Positions 52,887 to 60,923 of a stretch of DNA of 64,000 nucleotides are shown piece after piece (within the stretch, counting starts at the first letter, position 1; each line of letters opens with the position of its first letter). Origin of the DNA: UBA8914 sp034002905 (GTDB taxonomy: Bacteria; Pseudomonadota; Alphaproteobacteria; UBA9219); the NCBI GenBank assembly GCA_034002905.1, contig JAVEZQ010000008.1, forward strand, positions 1 to 64,000, written 5' to 3'. The translations under genes were made by a program, and so were the position numbers. The notes under the pieces were generated by a model. The model was not told the origin of the DNA, searched no databases, and worked only from the letters and a program-made list of their open reading frames with translations.

Positions 52887-55550
52887 ATGATGGCAATAGC
52901 ATATGGTCAGGCTTTAAAGACATTCGGTCGTTGGCTATTGTCGCCCGGCTATGCAACGGAGTTTGGCGCTATCCGGCGCGCTTTGCGCTCTTTTGCGCAC
53001 ATGCTTGCAAGTTTGTTTGCCACTGCGGATCTGTTTCCATCAACCCACTGCGCCTTTTACAATGAAAACGAACCTTTATCATTACGAGATGTGCTTCGGA
53101 CGGCTTATTCGAATCTTGAGTGGTCATGGGTGGCTTTCCCAAAGATCCTCTATTTTGTTTCAGTTGTCGGAACCCTGATCCTTTCTTCTCTTTACGTTGT
53201 AACGCTAGGTTTGTCCTTTTTGATACCTGAGGCGCAAGCCCAGATGTTTGATCCCCCTGATCCGGGGTGCGATTTTGCGCATATTTGGATCAACTATTTA
53301 TTCCTTGGTGATACAGGGGCCCAGTCGCCGAGTTGTACAGATGGCGGCATTATGTATCCCAACGGAAACAACATGCAGATTGCGATGGCTGATACACTCC
53401 ATCTGTACAGTTTGGGTATCCTTGTCTTCGCCGGATTTACGCTCTTATATCATTTGCTCTCGATGGTAGCCCATACCGCCAACACAGGAACGCCAATGGG
53501 TCAACAAGCTAATCAGTTCTGGGCGCCTGTCCGTCTTGTTGTTGCCATTGGTCTTTTGGTTCCTGTTACAGCCTATCAAGATATACAGGGACTTAATACG
53601 GGACAGTATATTGCTATTCGTTTGGCGCGCATGGGTTCCGCGTTGGGAAGTAACGCGTGGGAAATCGTTATGAGCCGTTTTTCAGATCATATGACCGAAC
53701 TCGGCATGCATGTTCCGCCGCCGCCCAATATTGATACCTTGGTCCGACAGGTCCTTCTCGATGAAGCCTGTATGGCCCTTTATAACCAGATGATCAGCCG
53801 GCCTGAGACAAAGATTGACCAGAATGAATATAGAGTTCAGCGTCTTATCCTTGATAGTGCCGGCGAGAATATGGGTGCAGAAGACGCCGTTGCCGTCGCC
53901 TATGTAAGTGAGAACAACAAGGTCCGGTGCGGTTCTATTACATTGCCACGCGAACCACTGGTCAATGGTCAACCCGCCGGAGGATATCAAACCGCTGTGT
54001 GGCAGGCGGCCCGTGCAGCCTTCTTTACTTTTCTGAATTCACCCGAGCTAGAGCAAATTGCACGGGCTTCTCTTTCGAACCTGCGCCCAACTTATCGTGG
54101 AGTGAATGAAACATATATTGAACCTCAAGAGGTGTACACTCGCGCAACAAACTTGATCACCGCAACGCGCAATGATTACCAGCAGCGAATTGCTGCGGCG
54201 TTGGGGGCCGCGAATCTGAATAATAGCCAAGTTGTTATTGACGTTAACGAAATTTCGGAAAACTGGGTTCAGGAGGGTTGGGTCATGGCGGGTGCGTGGT
54301 TCAATACCATCGCGCGCGCTCAGGCGGCCATATTTAACTCCCTTTTGTCCAGCGTGACTTATGCCTATCATCCTATGCTCATTGAAGAGGCGTCCTTCGT
54401 CGACAGATTTACGGGTAATTCAAGTTCGCGTGATGTAGGCGATGAAGTCAAACGAGCGGTTGCCTTGTTTAAATCCGTTGTTGATAAAGCTGGAACAGAC
54501 CCCACTCCTGCTCTTGCTGCTTCCCAAATGAGCCCAGTGACGTCTGCTCAGCCTAACAAGGCTGTCCAGTCCTTCTTGACCTTTGTTTATGACCTGGGTG
54601 TTCAGTATGGTCTTTGGACAGGAACGGGCCTTGTCTATAATTTTGGAAACACAATGAATCCAATGATGGAAGTCGCTGCGATTGGGCAAAGGCAGGTGGC
54701 CATGGCTTCCGATCTTCTAGCTGTTGGTATGATAGGCTCACAAGTGGGGGGGCCCATTTCAGGAATAACATTGAGCGAAGTTGATGCCAGATCTTTTGGC
54801 AAAGGCTCATCATGGATGCAGTCTTTGCAGGACCGAGCGATCACTATTGGTATGTCAACCATGGCCCCTGAACTTGTTCGAACCGTATCAACCTTTGTTG
54901 TGGCTGTTGGCGGCGTCCTGTTCACATCGGGATTGTTTTTGGCTTATTTGTTGCCATTGATGCCGTTTTTCCGGTTTTTCTTCCATGTTTTGACATGGAT
55001 TCTCCTTTTGTTTGAATCAATCGTTTCAATGCCGCTGTTGGCCCTTGCTCATGTCAATCCATATGGGGATGGACTGCCGGGCCAAATGGCGACGCGTGGC
55101 TATTATATGTTGCTTAGCATCGTGCTGAAGCCGATCTTAATGGTCATCGGGTTGCTTGCCGGGTTCTTGATTTTCTTTATTGCGATCAACTTCCTCAATC
55201 TTGCCTATGGTATAGCGGTCGGATCCCTCTTTCATCAGGCCTCGTCGATGGCTATCATCTCGAATATCATTTTTTCGGTCATCTATACGGTTATTGCTGT
55301 GATTTGCGCGAATAACAGTTTTAAGACGATTGGCTACTTCTCTGAGAATATCATGTCGTGGATTGGGGCCGCATCGGCTGGTGGACGTCAGTCTAACCTT
55401 GGAGATCCGGGCACGATGCATCAACGGTTTATGCAGGCGGGGGGCTTTATTTCGGGTGCCATGATGGGCGGAGCCATGACATCGACAGCCGAAGTCAAGC
55501 AACGCGTGGCCCAGATGCAGCAAAATCAAATCAAGGGCGGGAACAAATAG
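52887..55550 (+). CDS. DotA/TraY family membrane protein, copy 2
   Basis: An 887-residue paralogue of the preceding gene with the same layout: cytoplasmic N-terminus, signal-like helix ending AQA before Gln119, periplasmic domain with WVQEGWVMAGAWFNTIA, and the C-terminal helices with PLMPFFRFFFHVLTWILLLFE and AHVNPYGDGLPGQMA. Identity to copy 1 is high at the C-terminus and low in the periplasmic part, so it is an old tandem duplication. ATG at 52887 is chosen with AAAGGA upstream. It ends nine bases before the convergent dut gene, with no visible terminator. Confidence 0.88.
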   Translation: MMAIAYGQALKTFGRWLLSPGYATEFGAIRRALRSFAHMLASLFATADLFPSTHCAFYNENEPLSLRDVLRTAYSNLEWSWVAFPKILYFVSVVGTLILSSLYVVTLGLSFLIPEAQAQMFDPPDPGCDFAHIWINYLFLGDTGAQSPSCTDGGIMYPNGNNMQIAMADTLHLYSLGILVFAGFTLLYHLLSMVAHTANTGTPMGQQANQFWAPVRLVVAIGLLVPVTAYQDIQGLNTGQYIAIRLARMGSALGSNAWEIVMSRFSDHMTELGMHVPPPPNIDTLVRQVLLDEACMALYNQMISRPETKIDQNEYRVQRLILDSAGENMGAEDAVAVAYVSENNKVRCGSITLPREPLVNGQPAGGYQTAVWQAARAAFFTFLNSPELEQIARASLSNLRPTYRGVNETYIEPQEVYTRATNLITATRNDYQQRIAAALGAANLNNSQVVIDVNEISENWVQEGWVMAGAWFNTIARAQAAIFNSLLSSVTYAYHPMLIEEASFVDRFTGNSSSRDVGDEVKRAVALFKSVVDKAGTDPTPALAASQMSPVTSAQPNKAVQSFLTFVYDLGVQYGLWTGTGLVYNFGNTMNPMMEVAAIGQRQVAMASDLLAVGMIGSQVGGPISGITLSEVDARSFGKGSSWMQSLQDRAITIGMSTMAPELVRTVSTFVVAVGGVLFTSGLFLAYLLPLMPFFRFFFHVLTWILLLFESIVSMPLLALAHVNPYGDGLPGQMATRGYYMLLSIVLKPILMVIGLLAGFLIFFIAINFLNLAYGIAVGSLFHQASSMAIISNIIFSVIYTVIAVICANNSFKTIGYFSENIMSWIGAASAGGRQSNLGDPGTMHQRFMQAGGFISGAMMGGAMTSTAEVKQRVAQMQQNQIKGGNK

Positions 55551-55558
55551 TTTATGAC

Positions 55559-56011
55559 TTACGTTCCCGTCGAACCAAATCCGCCGCTGCCGCGTTGGCT
55601 ATCGGGAAGGGTTTGTGTTTGCTGCCAGCTTGCCTTGACATAGGGGGCTATAACCATTTGCGCAATGCGCATGCCGCGTGTGATTGTAAAGGGTTCGTTG
55701 CCTAGATTGGCCAGTATGATCTGAATCTCGCCACGATAGTCGGCATCGATTGTGCCAGGGCTATTCAAAACAGAAAGCCCGTTTTTGAGCGCAAGACCTG
55801 AACGAGGGCGAATCTGGGCCTCAAGCCCTTCGGGTAAAGCGATAGAAAGGCCCGTGGGGACTAGCTTTCTTTCACCTGGATGGATGACCATATCTTGTTG
55901 CACGGCGGCGCAGAGATCCATGCCTGCAGCATGAGGTGTCGCATAGGTCGGAAGGTCAAGCTCTTTAGCATGGGGGAGAACGACAACAGGAACCGTGGCT
56001 TCGTTGGGCAT
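55559..56011 (-). CDS. dut: Deoxyuridine 5'-triphosphate nucleotidohydrolase
   Basis: Splits dUTP to dUMP and diphosphate, keeping uracil out of DNA and feeding dTMP synthesis. The 150-residue trimeric enzyme has all five motifs: AAGMDLCAA, PRSGLALKNG, NSPGTIDADYRGEI, RIAQMV and the C-terminal RGSGGFGSTG. It lies 15 bases after coaBC in the same direction. Confidence 0.96.
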   Translation of the reverse strand: MPNEATVPVVVLPHAKELDLPTYATPHAAGMDLCAAVQQDMVIHPGERKLVPTGLSIALPEGLEAQIRPRSGLALKNGLSVLNSPGTIDADYRGEIQIILANLGNEPFTITRGMRIAQMVIAPYVKASWQQTQTLPDSQRGSGGFGSTGT

Positions 56012-56026
56012 AATTTTGATCCTTGA

Positions 56027-57253
56027 TTAAGCGGGGATTGCAAAAAAGGTTTCAATCTCTTCAACCAGTTTCTGCGCAATGTCTTCTTTGCGACAACGGG
56101 GCCATGCGGTTGTCGTGCTGGTCCCTGTTGGAGATTGGCGGTAAAGCGTTACTTCATTTTCATCCTCGCCGAAAATTTGACCACCGGTGACATTATTGGC
56201 TAAAAGCCAATCACAGCCTTTGCGTGCCAATTTTGCGGTGGCGTTTGCCTCTAGATGATCTGTTTCGGCAGCAAAGCCGACAACAAGAGGAGGGCGTTTT
56301 TCTCCCTTTTCTGACAAGGTGGCCAAGATATCCGGGTTTTCGACAAGATGGAGCAGGGGCGTTGCCTCGCTCCCTTTTTTGATTTTTTGTGTTGCTTCGG
56401 TTTCGGGACGCCAATCTGCAACAGCTGCCGCGCAAATGGCTCCATCGGCGGGTAGAGCATTGAGACAGGCCTGTAACATCTCACGGGCTGTTTGCACAGC
56501 GATGGTATGAATGCCGACTGGCGCGGGCAAGGCTGTAGGGCCTGTTACAAGTGTGACCCGTGCCCCTTGTAAAGCGAGGGCTTGTGCAATGGCATGTCCT
56601 TGCTTGCCCGAAGACCTGTTTCCGATAAAGCGGACGGGATCAATGGGTTCAAAAGTCGGGCCGCTGGTCACAATAAAATGCCGTCCGGTTAGGGGGCTGT
56701 GGCTCTGAAAGAACTGGATAATATTTTGCATGATTTCGTCGGGTTGGGACATGCGCCCTTCGCCAGTATCGCCACAGGCGAGGTGTCCGCTTTCGGGGCC
56801 AACCTGAAGAATGCCACGCGTGCGTAGCGTTTTGATGTTGGCCTGCGTTGCCGGATGGGCCCACATGGCACAGTTCATGGCCGGCGCGACCATAATCGGA
56901 CGTGTGGCCGCAAGAAGGACAGCGCTTGCCAGCGTATCTGCCAGCCCATGCGCCATTTTGGCTAGCAGGTTGGCGCTTGCGGGCGCAACGACGATCAGAT
57001 CGCTTTCGCGGGAGAGCCGAATATGCCCAAACTGCTTTTCATCCTCTGGCGAAAAAAGGTTGGTCAAGCAAGGCTCTTGTGAGAGGGCCGTCACACTAAG
57101 CGGCGTAATGAATTGAGCCCCTCCAGCTGTCAGAATACAGCGGACCTGAGCCCCATGGTCTTTAAGCTTGCGGATTAGTTCGAGGCTTTTATAGGCCGCA
57201 ATACCCCCTGAAATAATAAGCAGAATTTTGCGGTTGCGTAATATGTGAGACAT
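56027..57253 (-). CDS. coaBC: Bifunctional phosphopantothenoylcysteine decarboxylase/synthetase
   Basis: Two steps of coenzyme A synthesis in one 408-residue protein. The N-terminal CoaC flavoprotein half has ISGGIAAYKSLELIR, VAPASANLLAKMAHGLAD and APAMNCAMW with the catalytic Cys region; the C-terminal CoaB half has VTSGPTFEPIDPVRFIGNRSSGKQGHAIA and AAVADWRP. The start is 57253; an ATG four codons earlier (57265) is equally possible, but the long upstream frame overlaps the SH3 gene and is rejected. Confidence 0.94.
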   Translation of the reverse strand: MSHILRNRKILLIISGGIAAYKSLELIRKLKDHGAQVRCILTAGGAQFITPLSVTALSQEPCLTNLFSPEDEKQFGHIRLSRESDLIVVAPASANLLAKMAHGLADTLASAVLLAATRPIMVAPAMNCAMWAHPATQANIKTLRTRGILQVGPESGHLACGDTGEGRMSQPDEIMQNIIQFFQSHSPLTGRHFIVTSGPTFEPIDPVRFIGNRSSGKQGHAIAQALALQGARVTLVTGPTALPAPVGIHTIAVQTAREMLQACLNALPADGAICAAAVADWRPETEATQKIKKGSEATPLLHLVENPDILATLSEKGEKRPPLVVGFAAETDHLEANATAKLARKGCDWLLANNVTGGQIFGEDENEVTLYRQSPTGTSTTTAWPRCRKEDIAQKLVEEIETFFAIPA

Positions 57254-57284
57254 AAGACGGCTCATCCTTGGGTTGAGGTCGTGG

Positions 57285-57824
57285 CTATTTAATTGTTTCT
57301 TGGGGATAGACGCCCCACATTTCTGATTTCTGGAGATAGCCTGTATAAGAACTGACGGATACTTCACACCAAAAGGCCGAGCAAGATTCAATCGTTCCTA
57401 TGACGAGAGGGTGCAAGTAGGCTATGACAGGGGCAGAAAGATCATCCGATTTGTATAAGCTCCGCGTCTTGCCTGTTGTAATAAAGGAACGACGGCCTGA
57501 CAGGGAACTTTTGTGGACCCAGCCTTCGGATCCTTCCCAATCGCGCACACGGCGCCAGATATCATATTCAGCCGTGATTTCGAGGGGCATGTTTTCTCGT
57601 TGGTAAACCCATTCAATAGGATACCGTGTTCCGGGGCCGGTACGAAGATTAACCTCCGAACTTCGCAAGGAGGCGAAACGTGGTAGGGGAAGGCCTGATG
57701 GACCAAGCCCTCCCTCTCCTGCATCGTTGATCGATCTATCAGCGTTCTCCGCATGTGAAACAGGCGGGAGTATGATAAACCCGATAACAAGGGCGATGAA
57801 GGGCCATAGCTGTGCGTTTTTCAT
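57285..57824 (-). CDS. Secreted SH3-domain protein
   Basis: A 179-residue periplasmic protein. The signal peptide ends near SHA (residue 27). Two bacterial SH3-type repeats follow: SSEVNLRTGPGTRYPIEWVY to EGWVHKSSL, and a second from about 115 with APVIAYLHPLVIGTIESC to GYLQKSEMWG. Such domains often bind peptidoglycan or act as modules of envelope proteins. The ATG at 57824 is preferred to one four codons earlier. It precedes coaBC by about 30 bases. Confidence 0.8.
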   Translation of the reverse strand: MKNAQLWPFIALVIGFIILPPVSHAENADRSINDAGEGGLGPSGLPLPRFASLRSSEVNLRTGPGTRYPIEWVYQRENMPLEITAEYDIWRRVRDWEGSEGWVHKSSLSGRRSFITTGKTRSLYKSDDLSAPVIAYLHPLVIGTIESCSAFWCEVSVSSYTGYLQKSEMWGVYPQETIK

Positions 57825-58065
57825 AGGGACGGGCAAATACTAGTTTTCACGTTCTTTTGGAATAGGGGGAAAGGGCATAGGAAATCAAGCTAAACCTTCC
57901 CGCTGCGTGTTATCAAAAGATTAGCCGGTTTTTTAAAGGTGTTAATGTGTGTCTTCGGCGTAAGAGCAAAACGATCTAGTTCCGCTGACCTGTAAGCGTT
58001 ACGTTAATCATTTTAGGCACAAATTATGATCAGTTTCATCTCTTATCAGGGATTCGGTCGGGTTC

Positions 58066-60822
58066 GTGCTAAGTAATATTTCATATCGGTTGTTTATTTT
58101 GCCGACATTGCTGCTTGCAGTGTTTATTGGCTCATTTGCTGTGGCCGAGTCGCGCAAGATGGGTAATGACGAGCGAATCCGTTTGGTGATTGAGGATCCC
58201 GTTACCAATCTGGCACATCGTCTTGAACATGCTGCATGGCGGATGGAAAGCATTTTCGAGAGCTACAAAACCTCAATTGCAGAAGGAAAAAACAAAGATC
58301 TCGCAGAGTTTAAAGAGGCCTTTGTCCAGTTGAAAAAAAATGAATCAATGATGTCAGCCTATCTGTTGCTGGATCAACCGAGGGCTGAAGATTATCTTCA
58401 CGAACTTGACCAAATGACGCGTATACGCGAGAATATGCGCCGCATTGACAAATACATTGGACAAGACACGATATTGACGGCCAAAAGTTGGAGCGTGGTC
58501 AAGGACTACATGGCCTTGATCCTTGCGGATTCGCATAATTTGGGCACATCAATCAAAAACAAACATCAACAAAGTCTATCGAGCCTTTTAAAAACAATAG
58601 CCAAAGACGAAAACCATCGCACGATTCTTACCATTTTCATTTTTATAGTGGGTATTGCCTTGATCCTTGTCTTGTTGGATATTGTCTATCATTTTAAGTC
58701 GAACGCTGAACGAGCACAAGCGGCAGAACGCTATAATGCCCTATTTGCTGGGGCCCTTCATAATACGCGTGTCGGTGTTCTTATCCGGGATATGCAAAAT
58801 TCCAATCATCCTGTTGTGTACATCAACGAAGCCTTTACGGTGCTTACAGGATATAAACAGGAAGACCTTGTTTCCGAGAACAGCGAATTTTTGTTTGGGT
58901 GGAATACGGCTTCTTCGATTGTGAACGCATTTAGGAGAACAATAAGTCTGCATGAAACATCAACATTCGATTGTTTGTTGTATAGAAAAGATGGCTCGCC
59001 TTTTTGGGTGGAATGGCATTTAAGTCCCATGTTCAATGAAAAAGGAGAAATCACATACTATGTCAGCCTGTTTAATGATATTTCAGCCTTCCGTCAGGCG
59101 CAGGAGGAGTTAATTCAGGCAAAGGCGTTGGCAGAGCGCGCCAGTGCCGTCAAAACGAGTTTTTTGGCCATGATGAGCCACGAAATTCGGACACCAATCA
59201 ACGGCATTTTAGGTGTTATCAGGCTCATGATGGAAACCAATCTTGATAAAGAGCAACAGCACCTTCTTGGCATCGCTCGAACGTCGAGTAATGCGCTTCA
59301 CAGCATTATCAACGACATTCTTGACTATGCAAAAATGGAAGCAGGCAGGGTTGAGATTGTTGACGAGGCCTTTTCATTGTCGGAATTGGTTTTTGAAATT
59401 GAAGAGTTTGGCAAGTCTCTCCTCATAGATAAGGGCGTGCGAATGGATAGTTTCGTAATGACAGGCGAGGCGGATATTGTTGTGGGGGACCCTAGCCGTC
59501 TGCGCCAGATATTGCTTAACTTGCTTTCAAACGCCATAAAATTTACCGATCAGGGCACAATAACGGTCCGTGTTCTTTCAATGATGGAACAGCAGGTGAA
59601 GGGATTACCGGGCGTATTGATGCGTTTCGAGGTACAGGATTCGGGGATCGGTATTAATCCGGATGACCAGTCCAAGTTGTTTCAGGAATTTAATCAGGTT
59701 GAACGTTCTTTCAGTCGTCGTTATGGCGGAACGGGATTGGGCTTGGCTATTTGCCGACGTCTTGTTGCCATGATGGGAGGAGAGATAGGGGTCGAAAGTC
59801 AGGTCGGCACGGGAAGCAAGTTTTGGTTTATGATCCCGATGCGGACGGCACAGGCCAGTGATCTTGTATGCGAGTTGCCACTTGCTGAGCGTAAGAAAAA
59901 TGCGGTTGCAAAGCATCCGTCCGAGATAACGATTCTTTTGGCCGAAGACAATGAGACGAACCGTCTTGTCGCAAAAAAATACCTTGAGAAAATAGGATTT
60001 CACGTTGACGAAGCTGTTAATGGTGTTCAGGCGGTAAATCTTGCGCGGGCAAAGCAGTACGATTTGATCCTTATGGATGTTTCAATGCCAGAGATGGACG
60101 GAATGATGGCCTCGTTTCAAATACGCGCCATTGGCGAGGGGTATGCCCAGACACCGATTATAGCCTTGACGGCTCATGTTATGGCTGGCGATCGGGATTT
60201 GTGTCTTTCCGCCGGAATGAATGATTATCTGAACAAGCCAATCGATTATGACGTCTTTATCAAAACGCTAGATCGTTGGTTGCACCTAGAGTTGGCTCAT
60301 AACGTTTTGGCGCGTGATCGAGATAATGGCCTCTGCGGTTTCCCTGCACAGGAGAAGAGAGAGCAAGGGGAAATGGATCGGAGCGTATCTGATGCCTCAT
60401 CCACAGAGATGCAGCCTGCCCTTGTTGGAACGCTGGGGTACTATACTAAAAAATATCCCTTGTTTGATCCAACCGTGCTTGAGCGGATGAGGGATACGCT
60501 TGGTGGTGATGTTGTGCAGCAAGTCACGGACGTCTTTTTAAAAGATTCCAAGAAAAGAATAGCTGAACTTGACACGGCGAACGATTACAGCCACCTGCAG
60601 GACTTGGCACACACTATGAAAAGTTGTTGCGGCAATTGCGGCCTAACCCGTTTAAGCCATGCCATGGCTGATCTTGAGGCTGCGGCGGGCAAGGGGGATA
60701 TCGCACAGATTAGAGAAATTCAACCTTTGCTTATGGGGCTGTACCAAGAGTCTATTCATGCCTTACTTGAGGGGCGCACAACATATTTTAGTAATCAAGA
60801 GGCCCCAGAGGCTATATCATGA
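58066..60822 (+). CDS. Hybrid sensor histidine kinase with PAS, REC and Hpt domains
   Basis: A 918-residue membrane kinase. A first helix (about 5-27) and a second (about 185-205) enclose a periplasmic sensor of 155 residues. Then PAS (about 220-345), HisKA with SHEIRTPING and the phospho-His near 372, HATPase (NLLSNAIKFTDQG, GTGLGLAICRRL), REC with Asp near 671 in LILMDVSMPEMDG and the invariant Lys in NDYLNKPID, and a C-terminal Hpt with His849 in LAHTMKS. The full phosphorelay lies in one chain. Start is GTG with a weak ribosome site. No response regulator gene is beside it; the signal is unknown. Confidence 0.92.
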   Translation: MLSNISYRLFILPTLLLAVFIGSFAVAESRKMGNDERIRLVIEDPVTNLAHRLEHAAWRMESIFESYKTSIAEGKNKDLAEFKEAFVQLKKNESMMSAYLLLDQPRAEDYLHELDQMTRIRENMRRIDKYIGQDTILTAKSWSVVKDYMALILADSHNLGTSIKNKHQQSLSSLLKTIAKDENHRTILTIFIFIVGIALILVLLDIVYHFKSNAERAQAAERYNALFAGALHNTRVGVLIRDMQNSNHPVVYINEAFTVLTGYKQEDLVSENSEFLFGWNTASSIVNAFRRTISLHETSTFDCLLYRKDGSPFWVEWHLSPMFNEKGEITYYVSLFNDISAFRQAQEELIQAKALAERASAVKTSFLAMMSHEIRTPINGILGVIRLMMETNLDKEQQHLLGIARTSSNALHSIINDILDYAKMEAGRVEIVDEAFSLSELVFEIEEFGKSLLIDKGVRMDSFVMTGEADIVVGDPSRLRQILLNLLSNAIKFTDQGTITVRVLSMMEQQVKGLPGVLMRFEVQDSGIGINPDDQSKLFQEFNQVERSFSRRYGGTGLGLAICRRLVAMMGGEIGVESQVGTGSKFWFMIPMRTAQASDLVCELPLAERKKNAVAKHPSEITILLAEDNETNRLVAKKYLEKIGFHVDEAVNGVQAVNLARAKQYDLILMDVSMPEMDGMMASFQIRAIGEGYAQTPIIALTAHVMAGDRDLCLSAGMNDYLNKPIDYDVFIKTLDRWLHLELAHNVLARDRDNGLCGFPAQEKREQGEMDRSVSDASSTEMQPALVGTLGYYTKKYPLFDPTVLERMRDTLGGDVVQQVTDVFLKDSKKRIAELDTANDYSHLQDLAHTMKSCCGNCGLTRLSHAMADLEAAAGKGDIAQIREIQPLLMGLYQESIHALLEGRTTYFSNQEAPEAIS

Positions 60823-60923
60823 AATCTTTCCTTGAAGAGCTCGGTTGTTAACCATAAGATGTCTTGCGAATCGCGCCATTCGTTGCCCATTCCTTAGCCT
60901 TCCTTTGCCTTGACGGGGTTTTT

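Noticed and set aside
50174..55550. A full Dot/Icm type IVB secretion system
   Set aside because: Only the DotA-type component is present in the window; no coupling protein, DotG/H/O or DotB-like gene is seen.
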